The position numbers were made by a program, and so were the translations under genes. From positions 39,366-103,365 of the forward strand of contig JAYTTF010000262.1 in assembly GCA_043745195.1 (NCBI GenBank): a stretch of 64,000 nt of DNA, given 5' to 3'. Source of the DNA: JANXSF01 sp043745195. GTDB lineage: Bacteria; Acidobacteriota; Terriglobia; Bryobacterales; Bryobacteraceae. Position 1 is the stretch's first letter. Each line of letters opens with the position of its first letter. The notes below the pieces were generated by a model. It was not told where the DNA came from and did no database searches. It was given only the letters and a program-made list of their open reading frames with translations. Of the stretch, positions 1 through 8,027 are shown one piece after another.

Positions 1-527
1 CCCGCTTGGATCAAGTTTGTTTGGAACGCGGCATAACCAATGTGATCTACGGCGTGAATACCGACGACTTGGGCGATTTCCGTCCCGGTCAGCGTGCCGC
101 CAAGAACCATAAAGTGCAAGCCCCATTAGTGGATGCCAAGTTGAGTAAAGCGGAGATTCGCGAATTGTCCCGGTTGGCTGGACTACCCACCTGGGACCGC
201 CCCGCTTCCGCCTGCCTAAGTTCGCGAGTGCCCTATGGCACTGCTGTGACAAAGGAAACCATCAAGACAGTTGAGAAAGGCGAAGAGGAACTCAAGGCTT
301 TGGGATTCCGCCAGTTCCGTGTCCGCTTTCACGATAAGTTGGTTCGGATTGAAATTGATCCACAAGAAATGGATAATGCTTTGAGTCGCGATATTTTTGC
401 CAAGATGACTGCCATTTTCAAACCCCTGGGTTTCCACTACGTCACTATCGATTTGGAAGGATACCGCCAAGGTTCCATGAACGAAGCACTGCCCGAATCT
501 GTGAAGTTAGCTGAAATAAGGCCCTAG
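1..527 (+). CDS. larE: LarE-type ATP-dependent sacrificial sulfur transferase (5' truncated)
   Basis: The reading frame is open from the window edge (codons from base 3) to a TAG at 525-527, so only about the last 174 residues are present and the ATP-binding PP-loop lies outside. The segment SACLSSRVPYGTAVT is characteristic of LarE; its Cys is the residue that in LarE of Lactobacillus donates sulfur to the nickel-pincer nucleotide precursor. The following part, GFRQFRVRFHDKLVRIEID, is the usual LarE C-terminal domain. Family knowledge: LarE works with LarB and LarC to make the nickel-pincer nucleotide cofactor of lactate racemase-like enzymes in the cytoplasm. No larB or larC is seen downstream. 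Alternatives are other adenine-nucleotide alpha-hydrolase-like sulfur transferases, but the motif favours LarE. Confidence 0.85.
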   Translation, partial: RLDQVCLERGITNVIYGVNTDDLGDFRPGQRAAKNHKVQAPLVDAKLSKAEIRELSRLAGLPTWDRPASACLSSRVPYGTAVTKETIKTVEKGEEELKALGFRQFRVRFHDKLVRIEIDPQEMDNALSRDIFAKMTAIFKPLGFHYVTIDLEGYRQGSMNEALPESVKLAEIRP

Positions 528-587
528 GCTAACCCTCAGGTGTTTCCCCCATTGCGAATTAATCCGGTTCGCCTTAGATTTGGAAGT

Positions 588-1532
588 ATGAAGTGGTCCG
601 TACTTTGTTTATTCCTCTCTGCCTCTTTATTGGCTCAAACCACCGGCGTTTCTGGCACTCATAGCTACGATCTGAATGGCAATCGCGTTTTGGAATCGGA
701 AAGCAGGCAGGTTGTTTCCGCCAAAGGTGACGTCTTATCCACATCTCAAATGATGCCAACCATCAACGGCAACATCGCTCCACTGGAAAAGATTGAAGAG
801 AAAGTGCTCAGCAAAACAGATACCACCAAGGTTGTCGAGCGAATGGTGATCCCTTATGACGCAAATGGAAATCCTGGTCAGCCGCAGCGTGTAATCACCA
901 CTGAGCGCAAGAATCCTGATGGTTCCAGCAGCGTGGACCGCGCCGTTTATTATTCCGACATCAACGGTGGATTTGCTTTGGCGGAAAAGGAAATAAAAGT
1001 CAGCCGACCCGGTGCCAATGGCAGCACCTATGAAAAAACGGTTGTTCGGGCAACTCAAAATGGCGAAGAAGTTATCGAACGGCAGCAAGGCCGAATAACC
1101 AATGACAAGGCCAGTTCATCGGAGGAAGTGGCTATCGAACGGCGTGATTTGAACGGCAACCTACAGCCCGCTGGTCGAATCTCCATTCAAAAAGAAGAAA
1201 AGGATGGCGTAGTGAAAGAGTCGAAAGCAATCTATTTTCAGGAAGGCGGCCAGGTTCGATTGGCGAACCAAACCCTTAGCGAAACAATAGCTAAGAAAGA
1301 TGGATCCAGCATCACAAAGGTGAATGTCTTCGGCTCCAACAGTCCTGGGCGTCCGGCTACAGATGCCCCTGAATTTCGAGAGCAACAAATAATTGAAAAG
1401 GTTCCTGGCCCCAATAAATCGGTTTCTGAAACCATTAGCGTCCGTCGTCCAACCCTTGACGGCGGGGGCACCCTTGGACCGATTTTGAAATTGAGCGAGC
1501 GAAACTGCACCGGACAATGTAATACTCCTTAG
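588..1532 (+). CDS. Secreted protein of unknown function with internal repeats
   Basis: I do not recognise the family. The ATG at 588 is chosen because it begins a clean signal peptide (MKWSVLCLFLSASLLAQ, cleavage near residue 17-20); a GTG at 540 would put an unusual positively charged extension before it. The 314-residue product is polar and soluble after the signal. It contains at least two related units of about 65 residues, one beginning YDANGN and one RDLNGN, each followed by a charged stretch and an aromatic strand (RAVYY / KAIYF). This suggests a repeated beta-rich extracellular fold, with an RHS-like flavour but without YD-repeat consensus. Two Cys lie at the very C terminus (NCTGQC). 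It follows larE by 60 bp and is one base from the next gene, so the three may be co-transcribed. Confidence 0.7.
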   Translation: MKWSVLCLFLSASLLAQTTGVSGTHSYDLNGNRVLESESRQVVSAKGDVLSTSQMMPTINGNIAPLEKIEEKVLSKTDTTKVVERMVIPYDANGNPGQPQRVITTERKNPDGSSSVDRAVYYSDINGGFALAEKEIKVSRPGANGSTYEKTVVRATQNGEEVIERQQGRITNDKASSSEEVAIERRDLNGNLQPAGRISIQKEEKDGVVKESKAIYFQEGGQVRLANQTLSETIAKKDGSSITKVNVFGSNSPGRPATDAPEFREQQIIEKVPGPNKSVSETISVRRPTLDGGGTLGPILKLSERNCTGQCNTP

Positions 1533-1533
1533 G

Positions 1534-2115
1534 ATGCGGCAGCCGCTTTGGAACTCGACCCTCTGGCCCTGGTCCATTTTCCTCACATTCCTTTCGGCCA
1601 TCCTTTCGATGGTATCCACCTCCAATTTAAATAAGATCACTTCCAATGCAATAATCGCCTGGGAACTTGCCGGATCAGGGATGCAATCAGAAAAACTGAT
1701 GACAGCTTGGGGGGCCGAGGGGCTTCGCCTGGCCGGCTTCTGCTTAGGAATTGATTTTCTTTTTATTGCAGCTTACGTCACCGCGATTAGTTTGGCATGC
1801 CTGTGGGCTAAAGATGGGTTTGAAGAAAATGGCTGGCCCTTGGCCGGCATGGGTTTGGTGTTAAGCATCGCAATGATTGCTGCAGGTGTTTTCGACTCGA
1901 TTGAGAACTATGCTCTGTTGCAGCAGCTGCTCCATGGGGCTGATGATAGCTGGGCTTTCACCGCGCGGATGTTGGCGCTCACTAAGTTTTTTATCGTGAT
2001 TCTCAGTCTCGCCTTTGCCTCACTGGGTGCCATCGCCCAAAGGAAAGCGGTGGTCGGATTGGTCCTTGGAATCATCACTGTTCTGGTAGCCCGTCCGGTT
2101 TGGGCTTTTCTATAA
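1534..2115 (+). CDS. Small integral membrane protein, unknown function
   Basis: 193 residues. The start ATG lies one base after the upstream stop, suggesting translational coupling to the secreted protein. Hydrophobic segments at about residues 13-30, 65-90, 100-120 and 145-190 predict four or more membrane helices. No catalytic motif is visible. The segment DSIENYALL between the helices is the only conserved-looking polar stretch. It is probably an inner-membrane protein of an uncharacterised family; the pairing with a secreted neighbour could mean a shared envelope role, which is inference only. Confidence 0.65.
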   Translation: MRQPLWNSTLWPWSIFLTFLSAILSMVSTSNLNKITSNAIIAWELAGSGMQSEKLMTAWGAEGLRLAGFCLGIDFLFIAAYVTAISLACLWAKDGFEENGWPLAGMGLVLSIAMIAAGVFDSIENYALLQQLLHGADDSWAFTARMLALTKFFIVILSLAFASLGAIAQRKAVVGLVLGIITVLVARPVWAFL

Positions 2116-2445
2116 CCTGCATTCTCGCCAATCCCGAAAATGGCCATCACAACACCTGTTCAGCTCAATCTGCCCTCTTTTCATCCGCTTGCAAAAAAGC
2201 AACAAGCTGCGCTTTCAAAACCTGTGAGACTCTTTACGCAGGAAGACAAATTGCTGGCCAGCAACTTTCTAAATTATCAGTCCTCGAGGTGATTAACTCT
2301 TCTGGCGTTCTAAATTGAATCCGAGTCGCAAACACGATAAGGATGAAAGGAGGAACGCTAGTTGAATGAATTTTTGCGTTTGCAGGTTCGCGATGGCGTG
2401 GTGCGTTTGTTCGTATCCGGCTTCACCTGCTCTATAATCAGGCTT
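2116..2445. other. Intergenic region before hemB, mostly repeat copy A
   Basis: These 330 bases hold no recognised gene. Most of it (2164-2410) is the first copy of a dispersed repeat described separately. A 50-codon frame (ATG 2140 to TGA 2292) is open across the first half of the repeat, but it lacks a ribosome binding site and is broken by stops in the other two copies. No clear sigma70 promoter or terminator was identified. Confidence 0.6.
2164..2410 (+). repeat. Dispersed repeat, copy A (hemB leader)
   Basis: This sequence recurs at 21943-22194 (minus strand) and 48479-48738 (plus strand). Shared blocks include the palindrome TTGCTGGCCAGCAA at 2251-2264, the block around CTGGCGTTC at 2302-2310, and the block around GAACGCTAG at 2353-2361. 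The last two can pair as a 9-bp stem with one G-U wobble. This copy lacks the small inner hairpin of copy C. Its end lies 35 bp before the hemB start codon, so it would sit in the hemB leader if transcription begins upstream. The reading frame through its last third (VRDGVVRL) is in phase with hemB. Confidence 0.85.
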
Positions 2446-3420
2446 ATGGCCTTTCCCATCCAACGGCTCCGCCGCCTTCGCGCCACTCCCCAAATTCGCC
2501 GAATTGTGCGGGAAACCAGTCTCGAGCCTGCAAACTTTATTCTTCCCCTCTTTGTCGTAAACGGTGAAGGCATTCGCAAGGAAATCAGTTCCATGCCTGG
2601 CAACTATCAGACTTCCATTGATCAGACCGTTGCCATTTGCCGTGAGGCCGCCGCCGCAGAAATTGGCGGTGTTATTCTGTTTGGCATCCCGGAACATAAG
2701 GATGAAGAAGCTAGCGGTGCCTTTGCTGCCGATGGAATTGTGCAGCGTGCAATCGAAGCCATTAAGCGAGAAATCCATGGACTGCTTGTGATGACCGACG
2801 TCTGCAATTGCGAATACACTAGCCACGGCCATTGCGGCAAGATCATCAACGGCGATGTGGACAACGATATTACATTGGGTTGGCTTGCGAAATCCGCCGT
2901 ATCCCACGCCCGTGCCGGTGCCGACATTGTCGCTCCTTCCGACATGATGGATGGCCGAGTAGCAGCTATCAGGGCAGCCCTCGACGCCGATGGATTTTCC
3001 AATACCCCAATCTTGAGCTACGCTGCAAAATTCGCCAGCGGATTCTATGGACCGTTCCGCGAAGCTGCCGAATCAACGCCGCAATTCGGCGATCGCCGCA
3101 GCTATCAAATGGATTCAGCCAACGCTCGCGAGGCCATGCGGGAAATCCAAATGGACTTGGATGAAGGCGCAGACATGATTATGGTGAAGCCAGCCATGCC
3201 CTACCTGGATATTATTCATGAAGCCCGCCAGCGTTTCGATGTGCCGATTTCCGCCTACCAGGTCAGCGGCGAATACAGCATGATCATGGCTGCTGTGCGC
3301 AATGGTTGGGTTGAAGAAGAGCGCGTGATGATGGAATCACTCACGTCCATCAAACGCGCAGGAGCAGGGCTAATCTTGACATACTTCGCCATCAAGGCAG
3401 CCCGTCTATTGAATTCCTGA
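2446..3420 (+). CDS. hemB: Delta-aminolevulinic acid dehydratase (porphobilinogen synthase)
   Basis: HemB joins two molecules of 5-aminolevulinate into porphobilinogen, the second common step of tetrapyrrole synthesis in the cytoplasm. The 324-residue product is of normal family length when started at the ATG at 2446; an in-frame TTG at 2362 would add 28 residues derived from the dispersed repeat and is rejected. Visible family motifs are the N-terminal RLRRLRATPQIRRIVRET, the substrate-binding loop ILSYAAKFASGFYGPFREAA with the Schiff-base lysine, and the second active-site lysine in MIMVKPAMPYLDI followed by PISAYQVSGEYSM. The segment VMTDVCNCEYTSHGHCG carries the Cys residues of a metal site, pointing to a zinc-type enzyme. 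It is convergent with the PQQ dehydrogenase, 6 bp away. Confidence 0.97.
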   Translation: MAFPIQRLRRLRATPQIRRIVRETSLEPANFILPLFVVNGEGIRKEISSMPGNYQTSIDQTVAICREAAAAEIGGVILFGIPEHKDEEASGAFAADGIVQRAIEAIKREIHGLLVMTDVCNCEYTSHGHCGKIINGDVDNDITLGWLAKSAVSHARAGADIVAPSDMMDGRVAAIRAALDADGFSNTPILSYAAKFASGFYGPFREAAESTPQFGDRRSYQMDSANAREAMREIQMDLDEGADMIMVKPAMPYLDIIHEARQRFDVPISAYQVSGEYSMIMAAVRNGWVEEERVMMESLTSIKRAGAGLILTYFAIKAARLLNS

Positions 3421-3426
3421 GCTTCA

Positions 3427-5034
3427 CTACTTCACATCGATCTTCGGCATTGGCACCGCTTGCACCGGCTCATGCAGGCCGAACGAAACAATGGATGTGG
3501 ACGACGCAATTGCTACAAACTGCTTTCCCCCTACCGCATAGGAAATTGGCGAAGCCAACAGTCCTTCCCCAATGTTGAAATGCCAAACATGGTTACCGGT
3601 GCGCGCATCCACGCCTACCAGTTGACCATCGTCATCGCCGAAAAACACCACCCCGCCAGCTGTGGAAACGGTACCTGCCCAACTTTCAGCAGGGCCAGTC
3701 ATTGGATATTCCCAAACTTTCTTACCCGTTTTTGGATCAAAGGCTCTTAGGAAAAATTGGCCGGGATCTTTCGGTTTGGGTCCGGCACCGCCACCCGCAA
3801 AGCTCTTCTTGGGCTCGGGCTCTTTTGAAGAAGAGGTGAAAACGTCGCACTGCTCCAAAGTCACCACGTACAGCAAACCTGTTGCGGGGTTGAACGAAGG
3901 CGACATCCAGTTGGTTGCCCCTCTTACACCTGGGCACACCAGATTTCCAGTAGCCGTCGGCCCCTTGTTCGGAAGTTCCATCGGTCTTCCCTTTGCGTCA
4001 ATCCCGCTGGCCCAATCCAGCCGGTCAACCAATTTTGTGGCGCGAATATATTCGCCGGTAATTCGATCCAGCAAATAGAAAAAGCCGTTTCGATTTGCGT
4101 GCAGAACCAGCTTCCGCATTTTCCCTTCAATCGGAAGATCCACCAGCACAGGCCAAGCCTGGGCATCCCAATCATGCACGTCATGCGGAGTGAATTGGAA
4201 ATACCATTTCATCTTGCCAGTGTCGGCATCCAGCGCAAGCAGCGAACAGGTGAATAAATTGTCGCCTTCCCGGTCACCACCGTAAAAATCAGGCCAAGGG
4301 TTTCCAGTGGCCCAGTAGAGTGTGTTTGTATCGGGATCGTAGGTGCCGCTGAGCCAAGTGCCAGCGCCGCCGTACTCAATATACTTGCCCCAGGAATCGG
4401 ACCCTTTCTCGCCCTTGGCAGGAATCGTGTAGGTTCGCCATAGTTCTTCACCGGTCGACGAAGAAAGCGCAGATACGTAACCACGCATCCCCAAGTCACC
4501 GCCACCAACGCCCACCAGCACCTTGTCTTTCACAATCAACGGTGCCGCTGTACCGAAGATGCCGTCTTCAATGTTGCCGTACTTCTTCTGCCAAACTACT
4601 GCTCCTGTCCGCCGGTCCAGAGCCACCAGATAAACATCGGCAGTGACGAAATACACCCGATCCCCATAAATTGCCGCGCCCCTACTGGCCGCTTCTTTCT
4701 TGGCTCTTGTATCTTTGTACGACCATATCAAGCGGCCCGAAGTCGCGTCCAGCGCGTGAATTTCGTTGGTGTTGGTGACATACATTACACCGTCGTAAAC
4801 AATCGGATTTGTTCGCAGTCCATTGGCCTTGGGAACACGGTAAACCCACTTGGGAACCATGTTGGCCGCATTGCCCGTATTGATCTGCGTCAGTGGACTA
4901 TGGCGCTTGCCCTGGTAGTCACCGGCAACAGTCAGCCAGTTTGCCCCAGGACTCTTCTTGATATCTTCAAAAGTCACCTGTGCCGAAACAATCGAGGCCA
5001 TGCAGGTTAGTGTCAGAAATCGGAAACGGGTCAT
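3427..5034 (-). CDS. Periplasmic PQQ-dependent dehydrogenase
   Basis: 535 residues with a signal peptide (MTRFRFLTLTCMASIVSAQ) followed by a quinoprotein beta-propeller. Repeated blade motifs of the type ALDATSGRLIWSY, ALDRRTGAVVWQKKYG, ALDADTGKMKWYFQ and GVDARTGNHVWHFN are seen, along with the family phrase GDYQGKRHSPLTQIN. Enzymes of this class oxidise alcohols or sugars in the periplasm and pass electrons to cytochrome c. No vicinal Cys pair and no CxxCH is present, so haem must come from a partner. The upstream cytochrome gene overlaps this one by 4 bases, which strongly suggests a functional pair. The substrate cannot be told from sequence. Confidence 0.9.
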   Translation of the reverse strand: MTRFRFLTLTCMASIVSAQVTFEDIKKSPGANWLTVAGDYQGKRHSPLTQINTGNAANMVPKWVYRVPKANGLRTNPIVYDGVMYVTNTNEIHALDATSGRLIWSYKDTRAKKEAASRGAAIYGDRVYFVTADVYLVALDRRTGAVVWQKKYGNIEDGIFGTAAPLIVKDKVLVGVGGGDLGMRGYVSALSSSTGEELWRTYTIPAKGEKGSDSWGKYIEYGGAGTWLSGTYDPDTNTLYWATGNPWPDFYGGDREGDNLFTCSLLALDADTGKMKWYFQFTPHDVHDWDAQAWPVLVDLPIEGKMRKLVLHANRNGFFYLLDRITGEYIRATKLVDRLDWASGIDAKGRPMELPNKGPTATGNLVCPGVRGATNWMSPSFNPATGLLYVVTLEQCDVFTSSSKEPEPKKSFAGGGAGPKPKDPGQFFLRAFDPKTGKKVWEYPMTGPAESWAGTVSTAGGVVFFGDDDGQLVGVDARTGNHVWHFNIGEGLLASPISYAVGGKQFVAIASSTSIVSFGLHEPVQAVPMPKIDVK

Positions 5035-5837
5035 TTGCTTTTGCTTTCCTTTTCAAAGGGTCTTAGGCTCTGCCTGGAAAGGTAAGCCACCAGGTCATCA
5101 AGTTCAGATGCTGAAAATCGCTTTCCGTAATCTTTCGGCATAGGAGAACCTTTCGACAGGGTCATCTCCGTGACGTCCGCCATATTGATCAAATGGAGAT
5201 TGCCTTCCCGATCTTGAAGCTGCAGCGAATAGTTCGATCTATTCCGAGCCACACCTTTCAACGTTTTTCCGTTTTTCAAATTCAGGCTCACCGCGTGATA
5301 GCCAATTGCGCCGTCGGCATCGGGATCAATGATTGCTTCCCGGATCGCCAAAATTGGCCGCACGGAAGCAAGGTTAGAAAGGTCAGGGCCCATTTTCCCT
5401 CCTTGACTGTTGATCGCGTGGCAATTCATGCAAGCGCCTTTACCCGCAAATAGCATCCGTCCACTTTCCACGTTCCCATTGATCGCAGTTTCGATCGCCG
5501 GTGCTGTCAGCGAAGTCACAAAGGCCACCACTTGCCAGGTCTCATTCTCAGGCATGTTTGAGGCTGGCATCACTGCCCCAATTCCTTGTTTGACGGTTTT
5601 GTACATCGCCTTGTCATCCAGTGGATGCCAGGACCCGCGTTGCCGCAGATTAGGGCCTCGGCCGCCTTGGCCGTCTGCGCCATGGCAAGCACCGCAGCCG
5701 CTGGCGAATAGCTTGGCACCGGCTTCAATCGCAATAGGATCCCCTATGAAGGGATGTTTAGAAGCCTCGCCCGCCGCTTCATGTTGCCCAAACAAGGGCA
5801 ACGCGGCCAATAGTAAGACCAAAGGTGCAAGTCGCAT
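5031..5837 (-). CDS. Periplasmic dihaem cytochrome c, partner of the PQQ dehydrogenase
   Basis: 268 residues with a signal peptide (MRLAPLVLLLAALPLFGQ). Two c-type haem sites are visible: CGACH at residues 48-52 and CMNCH at 136-140, each followed by a typical GxxGPxL segment. Met90, in VMPASNMP, is a likely axial ligand for the first haem. Between the second haem and the C terminus is a beta-rich insertion (LKNGKTLKGVARN...), as seen in the cytochrome modules of large haem-dehydrogenase proteins in Planctomycetes and Acidobacteria. Translation of the downstream PQQ dehydrogenase is coupled through a 4-base overlap. The likely role is accepting electrons from PQQ in the periplasm. Confidence 0.9.
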   Translation of the reverse strand: MRLAPLVLLLAALPLFGQHEAAGEASKHPFIGDPIAIEAGAKLFASGCGACHGADGQGGRGPNLRQRGSWHPLDDKAMYKTVKQGIGAVMPASNMPENETWQVVAFVTSLTAPAIETAINGNVESGRMLFAGKGACMNCHAINSQGGKMGPDLSNLASVRPILAIREAIIDPDADGAIGYHAVSLNLKNGKTLKGVARNRSNYSLQLQDREGNLHLINMADVTEMTLSKGSPMPKDYGKRFSASELDDLVAYLSRQSLRPFEKESKSK

Positions 5838-5869
5838 AATCGGTTTATTATATGCTTATCCGTGCCTGC

Positions 5870-7987
5870 TTAGGGGGCAACAGAGATTGTCACCTGCTCC
5901 TGGCTGCGGGCATCTCCAACTGTTAAAATCACCGGAACATTTCCTATCGTAGAAATCGTTTCTGGTATCAGCACATTCACCTGCATCAATCCTGCAATCA
6001 AATTCGGCGCCGCACCAGCGTAGATTACTTCTGCGGCTTGCCCATTGACTGTCACGCTCACAGGTAATTGTGGCTTTGGATAATAGTCGAAAGCTAATTT
6101 CCCGCTCACTCCAAACGGACTCGTTTGTCCCTCGCCCGTTGCGTACAGCACTATGATGGACCCTGGCTTTGCGGGATTCACATTGCTATTAAACCTGCCA
6201 TCACTGTTCAATGCCGCAGCCTGGCCTTTACCTGTTGAATCCAGCGTAAATATGCCAGGTGCAGCCGATCTAACCGCCACTCGCACCGGAGCCGACCGAG
6301 CCCCTTTATATTCCAAAACAACATTGACGCTGCCCCGATTGATTACCTCGTAAGGCACTACCAGTCCAACTTGATTCAAGGTTGAGAATAACAATGGTGC
6401 CGCCACCTCATCAAAGAAAACCCGCGTGGACGCCAATTGCGTCAATGCAACGCCATTTTGAATTTGGATCCCCGTCAATTCCCCGGTTCCAAACCCGATG
6501 CCAAAAAGGTTCAGGATCTCTCCTGGAGCAATTGCGCCTCCCTTGAAGCTTGCCCCATTCAGCAGCCCTGTTTCACTAAATATAGGCACCGCTCCGGCAA
6601 TTGCCAGTTGATAGGAGGCCTGTGCGGTTCTGCCGCGCGAATCGGTGACGCGAACTGCAAAGGTGTACTCACCAGCAACCGAAGGTATTCCCGAAACGAT
6701 GCCCGACGATTCATTGAGCACAAGCCCCGCAGGCAGTGGGCCTCCGAATGGCGTCCAGATATAAGGAGCAATGCCGCCTTGCACCACAAGTTGCTGGCTA
6801 TAGGAGTTCCCCACTGAAGCACGCGCAAGATCGGTTCTTATGATTAAAATGTTTGTCCGAATGTTCAGCGTGTAGTTTCGGCTAGTCTGCAATCCAGAGC
6901 CATCTGCAACAGCCACCGCAAAGCTGAAGGCTCCGTCCAAGGTTGGAGTTCCACTCAGCCCGCCATTGATGCTCAGTGTCATTCCAGGCGGAAGACTACC
7001 CGATGAAATGGTGAACGTATAAGGCTCACGGCCTCCAGTCACCTGGATAATCTGAGTGTAAAAAATTCCCACCGAAGCGTCTTGCAAGGTATCAGTTGTG
7101 ATGGATAAGTTCGTGGATACAGAATCAACGGGCAATGTGTAGGTGCGGTCAAAGTACGATCCAGCCGCATCCACCACTCGAATCGTAAATGTGTAGATTC
7201 CCGGAACAAAGGGCGTTCCAGTCAATACTCCGGTTTCTGTTAACGATATGCCCGGGGGAATTGGTCCGCTTCTTACCTGCCACGTATAGGCACCGAATCC
7301 TCCAATCGCAACCAGTCCCTGCGTGTAAAGACGGTTCAATTGCCCTGATTGAATCCGTTCCGTAATGATGGTGGGGCCGTCAACGCGCAGCACAAAGGCT
7401 TTCTGAGCAAAGTTGTTGGATGCGTCCGACATGCGTATTGAAAAGTTGTAAGTTCCTGGAGCGGGAATGGGTGTGCCTACAATTTCGCCAGATATGGTTA
7501 AGTTCAATCCAGGGGGAAGCGAACCGCTCACCAGCGTCCAGGCGTAGTTCCCAAACAACGGTAGGAAGCCGCCATTCCCTCGCAAGGTTTGCAGATAGGG
7601 CGTGCCAACGCGGCCTGTTCCCAATATCTCCGTGACAATTGTGGGAGGCTGTACCACGCGAAACTGAAAGGCTGCGTTTGCCATGCGTCCATCAGCATCG
7701 GTAATTTGCAGAGTAGAAAAGAAATCGCCAACCAAACCGGCGACGCCAGTAATTGAACCCGACTGATTCAGTGACAATCCCAGAGGCAGCGTACCCGATT
7801 GAATACTGAATGCGTACGGTGTTCTGCCGCCAGTTCCATTCAGTAGATAGGAAAAGAATGTGGCCTGAGGCACCGCCACAAAGGTGGTGTTGGTGATGCG
7901 CAATGGATCTGTTGTTTGGCTGAAGCAGGGGGCTGTTGCCGTCAGAAGCAGGATTCCTAATTGAACTGTTCGTGAATTAAAAAACAT
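5870..7987 (-). CDS. Secreted tandem putative-Ig-repeat protein with Solibacter-type C-terminal domain
   Basis: 705 residues from the ATG at 7987, preceded by GGAGAGC as ribosome binding site and beginning with a signal peptide (MFFNSRTVQLGILLLTATAP). An earlier frame start would overlap purA and is rejected. About residues 25-480 hold five tandem units of roughly 90 residues of the He_PIG type, each with the pattern G-PY-F/W...G-LPPGL-L...G-ISGTP...F-V-V-D. The last 220 residues (ILNLFGIGFGTG... QVNVLIPETI) are the beta-sandwich domain commonly found at the C terminus of large extracellular proteins in Solibacter relatives. It is probably a cell-surface or secreted adhesive protein. It is divergent from purA with only 40 bp between the starts. 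Confidence 0.85.
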   Translation of the reverse strand: MFFNSRTVQLGILLLTATAPCFSQTTDPLRITNTTFVAVPQATFFSYLLNGTGGRTPYAFSIQSGTLPLGLSLNQSGSITGVAGLVGDFFSTLQITDADGRMANAAFQFRVVQPPTIVTEILGTGRVGTPYLQTLRGNGGFLPLFGNYAWTLVSGSLPPGLNLTISGEIVGTPIPAPGTYNFSIRMSDASNNFAQKAFVLRVDGPTIITERIQSGQLNRLYTQGLVAIGGFGAYTWQVRSGPIPPGISLTETGVLTGTPFVPGIYTFTIRVVDAAGSYFDRTYTLPVDSVSTNLSITTDTLQDASVGIFYTQIIQVTGGREPYTFTISSGSLPPGMTLSINGGLSGTPTLDGAFSFAVAVADGSGLQTSRNYTLNIRTNILIIRTDLARASVGNSYSQQLVVQGGIAPYIWTPFGGPLPAGLVLNESSGIVSGIPSVAGEYTFAVRVTDSRGRTAQASYQLAIAGAVPIFSETGLLNGASFKGGAIAPGEILNLFGIGFGTGELTGIQIQNGVALTQLASTRVFFDEVAAPLLFSTLNQVGLVVPYEVINRGSVNVVLEYKGARSAPVRVAVRSAAPGIFTLDSTGKGQAAALNSDGRFNSNVNPAKPGSIIVLYATGEGQTSPFGVSGKLAFDYYPKPQLPVSVTVNGQAAEVIYAGAAPNLIAGLMQVNVLIPETISTIGNVPVILTVGDARSQEQVTISVAP

Positions 7988-8027
7988 TGATAGCTCTCCA
8001 TGCGATAAAATGTAGGGTTTGGCTGAC

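Noticed and set aside
2362..2445. N-terminal extension of HemB from the TTG at 2362
   Set aside because: The added 28 residues come from the dispersed repeat, and the ATG at 2446 gives the normal family length.
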